From positions 1 to 52,477 of the IMG/VR virus record IMGVR_UViG_3300033182_000988: a stretch of 52,477 nucleotides of DNA; one strand, written 5' to 3'. Position numbers and translations under genes: made by a program. Below the pieces are notes generated by a model. That model saw only the letters and a list, made by a program, of their open reading frames with translations. It was not told the DNA's origin and made no database searches. The first letter of the stretch is position 1. Each line of letters starts with the position of its first letter. This document shows, piece by piece, positions 42,834 through 48,141 of this stretch. The stretch is from a virus.

Positions 42834-43015
42834 CAAAAGTCCTCGTTTAAATCGCTATCTTCAAATACTTCATCATACTCATGGAGGTACGATGCTATTT
42901 GATTATAATCTGGTTTAGGTTTGTATGCATCAATATCAGAATAGATTTCTGCTTTGAGAGAATCTACCAACAATTCCAGATTCCGAATCATTAATTTTAG
43001 TTTGTCTCTGTCCAT
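42833..43015 (-). CDS. Small acidic protein coupled to thyX
   Basis: 60 residues from ATG 43015: MDRDKLKLMIRNLELLVDSL, then KAEIYSDIDAYKPKPDYNQI, and an acidic tail (EDSDLNEDF). An ATG at 43033 is nearly at the predicted transcript start and is less likely. It is driven by the sigma70-type promoter at 43037-43065 and its stop overlaps the thyX start. It is helical in the first half, with no family recognised. It may be translationally coupled to ThyX. Confidence 0.65.
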   Translation of the reverse strand: MDRDKLKLMIRNLELLVDSLKAEIYSDIDAYKPKPDYNQIASYLHEYDEVFEDSDLNEDF

Positions 43016-43036
43016 AAAATAGATTTCTCTCATGAC

Positions 43037-43065
43037 ATTATACACAAAAAAAGAGGGAGAGTCAA
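43037..43065 (-). promoter_or_regulatory. Sigma70-type promoter for the thyX operon
   Basis: TTGACT, 17 bases, TATAAT on the minus strand. The -35 box overlaps the stop codon of the 51-residue YRG gene. Confidence 0.75.
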
Positions 43066-43217
43066 TCCCCCTCAAACTTAAATAATTTGTCAAACCATTC
43101 ATCTAGATGAATTAGGTAGCATGACCAGTAGTTACAACCTCTGTACTTTAATTGATAGCAGGCAGGTGGTCTGTTATCTTTATCCATATCATCATAATGA
43201 TACCGATAATTTTCCAT
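43062..43217 (-). CDS. Small YRG-motif protein (DUF4278-like)
   Basis: A 51-residue frame: MENYRYHYDDMDKDNRPPAC, then YQLKYRGCNYWSCYL, ending FDKLFKFEGD. The phrase LKYRGCNYW matches the YRG-Y core of DUF4278 proteins, a cyanobacterial family. As I recall, one DUF4278 member, PirA, binds PII in arginine control. The start overlaps the previous stop as TAATG. Three cysteines are present. With the other YRG gene in this cluster it suggests a host-derived small regulator. Confidence 0.6.
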   Translation of the reverse strand: MENYRYHYDDMDKDNRPPACYQLKYRGCNYWSCYLIHLDEWFDKLFKFEGD

Positions 43218-43303
43218 TACTTGTTCAGCAATAGTACTTCCACATAAATTAAGAGAATGAAAGCAGTTGAACCAAGAACAATCCCACCAATTAGAGAAAT
43301 CAT
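43217..43303 (-). CDS. 28-residue single-span membrane peptide
   Basis: MISLIGGIVLGSTAFILLIY with VEVLLLNK at the end, almost entirely a transmembrane helix. It overlaps the preceding frame (AAAAAATGATT) and the next (TAATG), so it is embedded in a chain of four coupled tiny genes. It may insert in the host cytoplasmic or thylakoid membrane, like the small membrane regulators of photosystems and transporters. No homologue is recognised. Support is its clear hydrophobicity and coupling. Confidence 0.55.
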   Translation of the reverse strand: MISLIGGIVLGSTAFILLIYVEVLLLNK

Positions 43304-43425
43304 TTTTTCCTTACCTGGCAGTGTCCCGCCATACAAAGTTGAGCATTATGAAGTTTTTTGTCCTTTACTTGCTTTGCCTTAATGACAGAAAGCCAGTTGG
43401 TTTGGTGAACTTGAGGTTGTGTCAT
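43300..43425 (-). CDS. Small basic protein, unknown
   Basis: A 41-residue frame: MTQPQVHQTNWLSVIKAKQV, then KLHNAQLCMAGHCQVRKK, in a basic chain with two cysteines. Its ATG overlaps the stop of the previous YRG gene (ATGA) and its stop overlaps the next start. The region up to the next gene is fully used by coding frames, which supports that it is real. No function is proposed. Confidence 0.5.
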   Translation of the reverse strand: MTQPQVHQTNWLSVIKAKQVKDKKLHNAQLCMAGHCQVRKK

Positions 43426-43568
43426 GATACCACCTCTACCTTCTTGGTATAAGAACCACCACGATAGTTCATGGTGAATTCTTTAACTTCGTGCTTGTGC
43501 TCAGTATGAGTATCATACTTTACACCACGATAAGAAGTGTTGGTGTTGTACAGATTTAAGATTTGCAT
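43422..43568 (-). CDS. Small double-YRG protein (DUF4278-like)
   Basis: A 48-residue frame: MQILNLYNTNTSYRGVKYDT, then EFTMNYRGGSYTKKVEVVS. Two YRGxxY boxes, about 20 residues apart, are the hallmark of DUF4278 domains. A strong ribosome site CAGGAG lies 9 bases upstream. It is the first of four overlapping tiny genes (43062-43568). The DUF4278 proteins I know are cyanobacterial and include PirA, a PII-linked regulator (recalled, not checked), so a role in nitrogen metabolism is plausible but inferred. Confidence 0.65.
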   Translation of the reverse strand: MQILNLYNTNTSYRGVKYDTHTEHKHEVKEFTMNYRGGSYTKKVEVVS

Positions 43569-43611
43569 GTACTTACTCCTGAAATACTAAGGTTAATTAA
43601 AACCCGTTCCT

Positions 43612-43806
43612 TCAGTCGTTTGCGTCCTTGTTATCAAAACAATGAGGGTCTGTATGATCCATCCAGTGTGTGAGAATTTCAAGTTTCTCACTTGGAGTGA
43701 AGAAGTCAACCCTCGCTAGACCATTTGCTAACCAATCAAAGTCCTCACACCTAAGGTACATCTCAGGTGGGACATGACTAAAGAGAATTAGAGCAAGTGA
43801 TAACAT
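43612..43806 (-). CDS. Small protein behind riboswitch-like leader
   Basis: A 64-residue frame: MLSLALILFSHVPPEMYLRC, then EDFDWLANGLARVDFFTPSE, ending in DPHCFDNKDAND. The N-terminus is mildly hydrophobic, but there is no clear signal or transmembrane segment. It starts right after a hairpin-rich leader (43807-43862) and a sigma70-type promoter, so it is expressed early. It has no recognised family. Short proteins following Downstream-peptide-type riboswitches are typically of this length. Confidence 0.65.
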   Translation of the reverse strand: MLSLALILFSHVPPEMYLRCEDFDWLANGLARVDFFTPSEKLEILTHWMDHTDPHCFDNKDAND

Positions 43807-43862
43807 AGGATCAACGGAACCGTTGCGCGACTTACTTGCGTCTGGTTGCCCAGATGAACGTA
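43807..43862 (-). promoter_or_regulatory. Riboswitch-like leader (glutamine / Downstream-peptide-like)
   Basis: On the minus strand the leader reads CGTTCATC, a TGG-GCAA-CCA hairpin, GACGCAAGTAAG, then GTCGCGCAACGG, followed by a hairpin CAACGG-TT-CCGTTG. The first four parts match the glnA/Downstream-peptide core (CGUUCA, GACGGAAGUAGG, CCGAAGG) from memory. Those RNAs bind glutamine. The 3' strand of helix P1 (GGAACG) is not found, so a variant or non-functional form is possible. It precedes a short gene and is made from a strong promoter. Confidence 0.55.
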
Positions 43863-43867
43863 TAGGT

Positions 43868-43896
43868 ATTATATACCTTATAATTTATATAGTCAA
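43868..43896 (-). promoter_or_regulatory. Sigma70-type promoter of the small-gene operon
   Basis: TTGACT, 17 bases, TATAAT on the minus strand. The start of the transcript, near 43861, falls at the first base of the riboswitch-like core. Confidence 0.75.
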
Positions 43897-43994
43897 GTTG
43901 TTATTTTTTATACATTTACAGTATCAATAGAATACACAAATTTTCTATTGCTGACTACATCTCGTATCAAATCATCAAATAATTGTCTATTTTT

Positions 43995-44171
43995 TTACTC
44001 AACCAAATCACTAACACCTTCCATCAGTTTGGAGATGACCTTTTCGTTTCCGTCCATCTTCTTGACTTCAAAAAGAGGAGAACGCATATACTTTTTAAGT
44101 TTCTTATACTTTTTCTTTACACCTTTAATTGCATCAAGATCAATTCCGATGTTTAAGTTGTTGTCAGTCAT
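43995..44171 (-). CDS. Small basic protein with in-frame extension behind its stop
   Basis: A 58-residue frame: MTDNNLNIGIDLDAIKGVKK, then KYMRSPLFEVKKMDGNEKV, ending SDLVE. The TAA at 43995 is followed in the same frame by 28 more codons, KNRQLFDDLIRDVVSNRKFV and so on, with a stop at 43908. That extension reads like protein and fills the gap to the next promoter. The gene may therefore have a premature stop, or the TAA may be read through. Its ATG overlaps the upstream gene as ATGA. Confidence 0.6.
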   Translation of the reverse strand: MTDNNLNIGIDLDAIKGVKKKYKKLKKYMRSPLFEVKKMDGNEKVISKLMEGVSDLVE

Positions 44172-44428
44172 TTCTTTTTCTTAGTTCCAGGGGGATTCCA
44201 TAGTTTTGGATTTGTTCTTCCTTCTGATTGTTTAAATCCAATCAGGTCTTCACGATACAAATCCCAATAGTAATCAAAGATATCTACCTTTTTAGTGCAT
44301 ATAACCAGATCCCATTTAGTTACACCATCAGAGATATACTCTACCAAGTAACTGGTACAGGGTAGAGATCTATCATTTGCGGCTTCTGGGTCGCAGTCCT
44401 TTTGTATAAATTTAATCTTAGGACTCAA
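44168..44428 (-). CDS. Small protein with TTG start, unknown
   Basis: An 86-residue frame: MSPKIKFIQKDCDPEAANDR, then TSYLVEYISDGVTKWDLVIC and a Pro/Lys-rich end. There is no ATG in the frame. The start is TTG at 44428, which overlaps the stop of the DUF6433-like gene (TTGA). A GGTGG run lies about 10 bases upstream. It is probably cytoplasmic, and aromatic-rich in the middle. It is likely translationally coupled to its neighbours. No family is recognised. Confidence 0.6.
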   Translation of the reverse strand: MSPKIKFIQKDCDPEAANDRSLPCTSYLVEYISDGVTKWDLVICTKKVDIFDYYWDLYREDLIGFKQSEGRTNPKLWNPPGTKKKK

Positions 44429-45045
44429 CTTCTACCACCCCACTGAATATCTGGATATGCTTCGGATACTACTTCCTTAGAAATACTATACCTACTTTCC
44501 AGATTCTTATCCTTAACTAGGCAAAGGATTTCAGCATCAAGTGGATGGAGTCCTTCCAGAATTTGAATGAACATCGTCTCCCTACGAAGAGACTTTAATT
44601 GATCATTACCACCCTTGATGAAATTATAAAACCTTCTCCATTCCTTTCGGATGGTAGTCTTGCCTTGTTTCAAGTCAGCAGCATTACCAAGAGATACAGT
44701 ATCAAAATAATCCATAGTACCAACCAACTGGTTGATCTTAGTACTGAGGGTTCCGTTTGAAACTTGTTCGTCTTTCAAACTAGAGTAAGGAACTTCTCCA
44801 GGGGGAAGCATAGAGATTACACTCTCATCAAAATTCCAAATGAACAATGCTTTGAGTGATTCATGCTCATACTTTTTCAGCACTTCAACTTTCTTTGCTT
44901 TTGTTCTTTGCTTTGATGCAAGAGTAAGAACTTCAAATGCAAAAGGATTTGCTGGCAGATCAAGCGTTGACTGAACAGACCGAGTAGTCTGAGTAGTTTT
45001 TCGCTTAGTCGTAGTCTTCGTCTTCGCTGTTGTCTTCGTAGTCAT
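44425..45045 (-). CDS. DUF6433-like conserved T4-type phage protein
   Basis: About 206 residues from ATG 45045. A GTG at 45054 is an alternative. After a Thr/Lys-rich N-terminus (MTTKTTAKTKTTTKRKTTQ) come KAKKVEVLKKYEHESLKALF, MLPPGEVPYSSLKDEQV and the C-terminal LRRETMFIQILEGLHPLDAE, then ILCLVKDKN. This is the pattern of a T4-family protein I associate with DUF6433, of unknown function. The first nine codons are mostly Thr and Lys, an unusual low-complexity start. It is driven by the sigma70-type promoter at 45066. Confidence 0.7.
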   Translation of the reverse strand: MTTKTTAKTKTTTKRKTTQTTRSVQSTLDLPANPFAFEVLTLASKQRTKAKKVEVLKKYEHESLKALFIWNFDESVISMLPPGEVPYSSLKDEQVSNGTLSTKINQLVGTMDYFDTVSLGNAADLKQGKTTIRKEWRRFYNFIKGGNDQLKSLRRETMFIQILEGLHPLDAEILCLVKDKNLESRYSISKEVVSEAYPDIQWGGRS

Positions 45046-45065
45046 AGTATCCACAATCTAAAATG

Positions 45066-45094
45066 ATTATACCGTATTTAGTTTATAGAGTCAA
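45066..45094 (-). promoter_or_regulatory. Sigma70-type promoter with embedded CTAAATA
   Basis: TTGACT, 17 bases, TATAAT on the minus strand. The spacer itself contains CTAAATA (45075-45081), a late-type box. Confidence 0.7.
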
Positions 45095-45671
45095 GGAGTT
45101 TATTTTTTCTTTTTCTTTCAAGTATTCTATCTCTATTTTTAGCATAATATTCTCTTTCTTTCCTTCTAACTTCTTCTCTATTTTTCTCTCTATACTCTCT
45201 TTGCTTTTCATTTATTTTATCTCTATTTTTATCAGCATATTCTTTTTGTCTCTGATTTAAAATTTCTCTTCTCTTTGCATTCCTTTCATTTGTTTTTCTA
45301 TTAAATTCTTCTCTGTTTTCTTCTCTCCATCTTTTCAATTTTTTAGCAGCGTTTATTTTATTCCTCAATAATGCATTTTCTTTTTCTTTTTTAGTTAAAT
45401 ATTTTCTTGCTCCACCTTTTCCTCCATGAACCATATTAACTAAAATTCCACCTTCACATTTTCTTCCATATAAAGCAATCAAATACTGTTCGTGTTTATA
45501 TGCTTCATCTTCTATTTCAAAGTTTTTGAGTATTAGTATTTGATTTCTATTTTTTGGTAATAAATTTTGACCATTATTTCTTATGTGTTTCCGATAAGCT
45601 CTATCTCCCGATCCCTTTCCAATATAATAGGGAGTCCTATATTCACGCAAATAAGCGTAAGTGTAATACAT
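45078..45671 (-). CDS. GIY-YIG endonuclease (homing-type)
   Basis: A 197-residue protein. The N-terminal MYYTYAYLREYRTPYYIGKG, then SGDRAYRKH is the GIY-YIG catalytic fold (YAYL / YYIGKG, Arg in DRAYRKH, and a later Glu in KHEQYLIALYG). The C-terminal half is highly charged (NRKTNERNAKRREI, QREYREKNREEV), a helical DNA-binding region. Such enzymes spread as selfish elements by cutting DNA. It has its own perfect T4 late box TATAAATA at 45696. A 12-bp inverted repeat lies just upstream. Confidence 0.9.
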   Translation of the reverse strand: MYYTYAYLREYRTPYYIGKGSGDRAYRKHIRNNGQNLLPKNRNQILILKNFEIEDEAYKHEQYLIALYGRKCEGGILVNMVHGGKGGARKYLTKKEKENALLRNKINAAKKLKRWREENREEFNRKTNERNAKRREILNQRQKEYADKNRDKINEKQREYREKNREEVRRKEREYYAKNRDRILERKRKNKLLDSIN

Positions 45672-45695
45672 CTACTCTGTTGTGATTCGCAATAG

Positions 45696-45703
45696 TATTT
45701 ATA
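45696..45703 (-). promoter_or_regulatory. T4-type late promoter box (perfect TATAAATA)
   Basis: The minus strand reads TATAAATA exactly, 25 bases before the GIY-YIG endonuclease ATG. Confidence 0.65.
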
Positions 45704-45706
45704 CAA

Positions 45707-45730
45707 GAAAAGGTGCCGAAGCACCCTTTC
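45707..45730 (-). terminator. Hairpin terminator before the endonuclease gene
   Basis: On the minus strand AGGGTGC-TTCG-GCACCTT is followed by TTTCTT. It follows the 77-residue membrane protein gene. Confidence 0.75.
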
Positions 45731-45764
45731 ACCTGATAGTTGCGAATCACACAGGTATTACTAT

Positions 45765-45998
45765 TTATTCATCAATTTCATCATCGTACTCTTCATCATC
45801 AAAATAATCGGGATTAAATGAAACTGCCAAAACTTCATCAGGAATTACATTTCCATTTTGATCATAGAATTCTGGATGCAACTTTGGAATCTCCCTGTAG
45901 TTCATCATGTATTCTCTGGCAACCCAACCACTTATGAGTCCCACAACAAGAAAGAGAAACGTCATTAATGAAAAGATCGTTATAGTTGCAGCAGTCAT
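45765..45998 (-). CDS. Small membrane protein with acidic tail
   Basis: A 77-residue protein. Residues 5-26 (TITIFSLMTFLFLVVGLISG, then WVA) form one transmembrane helix. REYMMNYREIPKLHPEFYDQ follows, and an acidic C-terminal tail (YFDDEEYDDEIDE). Similar small proteins occur in many cyanophages as I recall, of unknown role. A good GGAGAAG ribosome site precedes the ATG. The leader (46004-46150) contains competing stem-loops. A terminator lies downstream at 45707. Confidence 0.7.
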   Translation of the reverse strand: MTAATITIFSLMTFLFLVVGLISGWVAREYMMNYREIPKLHPEFYDQNGNVIPDEVLAVSFNPDYFDDEEYDDEIDE

Positions 45999-46031
45999 AG
46001 TTCTTCTCCGAGAGATTTTTTCTTAATTAAA

Positions 46032-46128
46032 AAAGAGGCTTCAAATGAAAAGTGTATCTCTCTTCGGAAGAAGGAGACCATCTTGGCAAATTTTAAATAA
46101 AAATTGCCTCTTTGGGGTTTCGGTCTCC
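46032..46128 (-). promoter_or_regulatory. Attenuator-like leader of the 77-residue gene
   Basis: Minus-strand pairs GGAGACC/GGTCTCC (46122-46128 with 46073-46079) and GCCTCTTT/AAAGAGGC (46106-46113 with 46032-46039) cross each other. The second is followed by a T-run, as in a terminator. An inner pairing, GGCAA...TTGCC, overlaps it. Only one of the alternatives can form at a time. Confidence 0.35.
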
Positions 46129-46152
46129 CTCCTAATATTAGTTCTACACCTC

Positions 46153-46159
46153 TATTTAT
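46153..46159 (-). promoter_or_regulatory. Late-type promoter box
   Basis: The minus strand reads GAAATAAATAG, directly after the glutaredoxin gene. It would drive the leader of the 77-residue membrane protein gene. Confidence 0.45.
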
Positions 46160-46166
46160 TTCAAGA

Positions 46167-46403
46167 TCAGAGGATCTTTTTTTCTTGGAGGTATCTAATT
46201 GTGTCACTACATCCTCCCAGTTTGGTTTGATCTGCAAGAACTTGGGGGAAAGTTGTACCATTTCCAAACTCATTATAGAATTCTTCTCTAGTAAAATCAT
46301 CTCCAAGTTTATATTCAACATACTCCAAGTTTAACTTTTCTAAAACTTGAACTGTCTTTGTGCAATATGGACAACCATATTTGGAATAAACTGTAAACTT
46401 CAT
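46167..46403 (-). CDS. Glutaredoxin
   Basis: A 78-residue protein: MKFTVYSKYGCPYCTKTVQV, with redox motif CPYC at positions 11-14, the cis-Pro TFPQV and the glutathione-binding GGCSDT. It is the normal size for a phage glutaredoxin. It reduces disulfides and could supply electrons to ribonucleotide reductase (whose genes are not in this window). Its ATG overlaps the upstream gene as ATGA. No signal peptide is seen, so it acts in the cytoplasm. Confidence 0.95.
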   Translation of the reverse strand: MKFTVYSKYGCPYCTKTVQVLEKLNLEYVEYKLGDDFTREEFYNEFGNGTTFPQVLADQTKLGGCSDTIRYLQEKKIL

Positions 46404-46738
46404 TTCTTTTCGTATGGGTGTGCTTGTTTGAATTCTCCTTCAGCAAAAGGTTTAGAAGGTTCAAAGGGACTACGAGAGAGGTTCTTGATTACAATGAATG
46501 CATCCTTATTGTATTTGCGGGTGCCTTTGAGTGGTGCCCACTTAGTGCCAGCACCATCAATACCATAGACTGATGTACCACCAATCTCTACGGCAACATC
46601 ATCATAACAATCCCATCCAAGTTCTGCAATAGTCTCTTTGACTTTATCATGTATTGACTTCATCACAGCAGCAGATTTACGTTTTGCAATCAACTGATCA
46701 TTCATTACTCTTTCTTCTGGTTCCAGATTTCCGTTCAT
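46400..46738 (-). CDS. Conserved-type protein upstream of glutaredoxin, unknown
   Basis: A 112-residue protein: MNGNLEPEERVMNDQLIAKR, then KSIHDKVKETIAELGWDCYD, DVAVEIGGTSVYGIDGAGTK and WAPLKGTRKYNKDAFIVIKN. It is mixed alpha/beta with no clear family. A second ATG at 46705 is possible. It is transcribed from the sigma70-like promoter at 46763, whose predicted start lies inside the talC terminator. The first ATG has no good ribosome site; the second has AAGAAAGAG upstream. Confidence 0.6.
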   Translation of the reverse strand: MNGNLEPEERVMNDQLIAKRKSAAVMKSIHDKVKETIAELGWDCYDDVAVEIGGTSVYGIDGAGTKWAPLKGTRKYNKDAFIVIKNLSRSPFEPSKPFAEGEFKQAHPYEKK

Positions 46739-46745
46739 AAAAAAA

Positions 46746-46761
46746 GGAGGATTACTCCTCC
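46746..46761 (-). terminator. Terminator of talC, straddling the next transcript start
   Basis: On the minus strand GGAGGA-GTAA-TCCTCC is followed by seven T residues, a strong terminator for the talC transcript. It lies immediately downstream of the -10 box at 46763-46768. Confidence 0.75.
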
Positions 46762-46762
46762 C

Positions 46763-46791
46763 ATTATATCAGAGAATATTTTTTTAATCAA
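46763..46791 (-). promoter_or_regulatory. Sigma70-type promoter overlapping the talC stop
   Basis: TTGATT, 17 bases, TATAAT on the minus strand. The -35 box covers the talC stop codon. The expected start (about 46756) is within the terminator hairpin, so its own transcript keeps only half the stem. Confidence 0.65.
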
Positions 46792-47441
46792 CCGTGAACA
46801 GAATACCAATCTTTTTGAAATTGTTCTAATCCTTTATCTGTCAGTACGTTGTTATACATTCCCCAGAAAACTTTAGAAGGAATAGTAACAACATCGGTTC
46901 CTGCCAAAGCACATTGTTCAACTTGACGAACATCACGAAGAGATGCACTCAGAATTTGAGTTGTTGTGAACTGTCCATTGCCAGTATATACCTGACGAAT
47001 GTTTTTGATAAGTTCAACACCATCAATTCCATTGTCCACCCAACGACCGACGAATGGTGAGACATATGCAGCACCTGCCTTCTCTGCCAAAATTGCTTGG
47101 GCAACAGAGAACACAAGAGTCACATTGACTTTATAATTAGTCATTGCAAGGGCAGTACATGCCTTCAGACCTTCTACAGTACATGGAACTTTAATGGCGA
47201 CATTCCAGAGTCCATTAAATTCTTGTGCTTGATCAACCATCTCTTCTGCAGTGTCAGCAACAACCTCGGCAGAGATTGATTCAAGACTTGCAAAAGAAGA
47301 GGAGATCTCTTTAATAACTTCAACAGGATCACGACCACTCTTTTTAATCAGAGTTGGATTAGTCGTGACTCCATTGATCAATCCAGTTTCATGTGCCTTT
47401 GCGATTTCGGCAACATCAGCAGTATCTAGAAAAATTTTCAT
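46788..47441 (-). CDS. talC: Transaldolase TalC
   Basis: 217 residues from ATG 47441 (MKIFLDTADVAEIAKAHETG). A longer frame to 47522 is rejected because its extra part lies in the neighbouring membrane-protein gene. Signatures are GVTTNPTLIKKSGRD, the Schiff-base lysine in NVAIKVPCTVEGLKA, and TFVNVTLVFS-like YKVNVTLVFSVAQAILA. It is the compact TalC/FSA type found in cyanophages, and transfers a three-carbon unit in the pentose phosphate pathway, feeding ribose for nucleotides. It fits with CP12, which slows the competing Calvin cycle. Confidence 0.95.
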   Translation of the reverse strand: MKIFLDTADVAEIAKAHETGLINGVTTNPTLIKKSGRDPVEVIKEISSSFASLESISAEVVADTAEEMVDQAQEFNGLWNVAIKVPCTVEGLKACTALAMTNYKVNVTLVFSVAQAILAEKAGAAYVSPFVGRWVDNGIDGVELIKNIRQVYTGNGQFTTTQILSASLRDVRQVEQCALAGTDVVTIPSKVFWGMYNNVLTDKGLEQFQKDWYSVHG

Positions 47442-47566
47442 TAGTTCGGAAAGTAAATCAAGGACAATGTAAACACAACAAAAATGATAACAGTAAAGAT
47501 CATCAATCCTACTCCTGCCCAAGGAACCCAGTCGGGCATAGGTTCGTAGTTGTGATTGTGAGACAT
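47441..47566 (-). CDS. 41-residue membrane protein coupled to talC
   Basis: MSHNHNYEPMPDWVPWAGVG, then LMIFTVIIFVVFTLSLIYF and PN. A single transmembrane helix follows a short polar N-terminus with paired His. Its TAA overlaps the talC ATG (TAATG), a clear translational coupling. It may sit in the host membrane as a partner of an energy or transport complex, but no family is recognised. It is too short for most annotation pipelines. Confidence 0.65.
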   Translation of the reverse strand: MSHNHNYEPMPDWVPWAGVGLMIFTVIIFVVFTLSLIYFPN

Positions 47567-47607
47567 AAGTAGTGTAACATCTACTGGACTATAAATCAAG
47601 TCCTCTA

Positions 47608-47820
47608 TTATCTAGGGGGTTTCTTTTTCAAGGGGAATAGTTCTGATGGATTTGTTAGGAATTGCTGATGCACCATTTCACCCAGTTCATCAGCACACTG
47701 ACACCACACCTTTCTCAGTTCTTTTGCTGCTGGGTCTTTATTAGAAAGCAACTCAAACCATTCTCGCCAGAGGGCAGCACATTCATCAGACTTCTTTTGG
47801 AGATGAGGTTCCTTGTACAC
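47608..47820 (-). CDS. Small protein with GTG start, unknown
   Basis: A 70-residue frame starting at GTG 47820: MYKEPHLQKKSDECAALWRE, then WFELLSNKDPAAKELRKVWC. It has three cysteines and ends in KKKPPR. An AGAGGG ribosome site lies 6-11 bases upstream and a perfect TATAAATA late box is about 43 bases upstream. It overlaps the previous frame by 35 bases. It is helical and basic at its end, with no recognised family. Confidence 0.6.
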   Translation of the reverse strand: MYKEPHLQKKSDECAALWREWFELLSNKDPAAKELRKVWCQCADELGEMVHQQFLTNPSELFPLKKKPPR

Positions 47821-47944
47821 TGGAACCCTCTGTATGGGTTGTGTGCCCTAGACTTCTGTTACTATTTATACCAGGACGAAACAATTGGGGCCATGTGTCC
47901 TGAATGATTTCTCTAAGTTTATCTGGTGTTTCAGAACTAATCAT
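47786..47944 (-). CDS. Small protein overlapping neighbours
   Basis: A 52-residue frame: MISSETPDKLREIIQDTWPQ, then LFRPGINSNRSLGHTTHTEG. Its ATG overlaps the stop of the upstream membrane protein (ATGA), which suggests coupling. The first 25 residues look protein-like; the rest is Ser/Thr-rich. A late box for the next gene lies inside it, so the 3' part may be less constrained. No function is recognised. Confidence 0.45.
   Translation of the reverse strand: MISSETPDKLREIIQDTWPQLFRPGINSNRSLGHTTHTEGSSVQGTSSPKEV
47863..47870 (-). promoter_or_regulatory. T4-type late promoter box (perfect TATAAATA)
   Basis: The minus strand reads TATAAATA, about 43 bases upstream of the GTG of the 70-residue gene. 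Confidence 0.55.
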
Positions 47945-48141
47945 TTAACACAAGAAGTTTGTTGGTAGTTTATGTCATTCCAATGTCTCACCGCATTAGC
48001 CACGATAGCGACATTAGTAACCAGGTAAGAAACAAAAATAAGGGTGCGTATCCAAGCAATAGTATCTGATTCTCGGTCATTTCGTCCATGCTTCTCACCT
48101 AATGCCTTTGCCCAAAGTCTCCAGAATTTACCCTTTCGCAT
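47941..48141 (-). CDS. Small membrane protein
   Basis: A 66-residue protein: MRKGKFWRLWAKALGEKHGR, then the membrane segment IRTLIFVSYLVTNVAIVANA (residues about 31-51). A basic N-terminus suggests it is cytoplasmic on that side. I recall similar proteins in cyanophages, without a known role. The stop overlaps the next ATG as ATGA, and its start overlaps the previous gene by 14 bases. Confidence 0.7.
   Translation of the reverse strand: MRKGKFWRLWAKALGEKHGRNDRESDTIAWIRTLIFVSYLVTNVAIVANAVRHWNDINYQQTSCVK

Larger units (their letters stand above)
45681..45751. repeat. Inverted repeat enclosing terminator and late promoter
   Basis: A perfect 12-bp inverted repeat, TGTGATTCGCAA (45681-45692) and TTGCGAATCACA (45740-45751). 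It flanks the terminator of the upstream gene and the late box of the endonuclease gene. Confidence 0.75.

Noticed and set aside
43925-43950. CAATAGAA/TTCTATTG hairpin as a terminator
   Set aside because: It is AT-rich, lacks a T-run and lies within the in-frame extension of the 58-residue gene.
45995-46321. 108-codon minus frame overlapping glutaredoxin
   Set aside because: Its first half lies in the glutaredoxin gene in another frame and the rest covers the stem-loop leader. The ATGA overlap with the next gene is probably chance.
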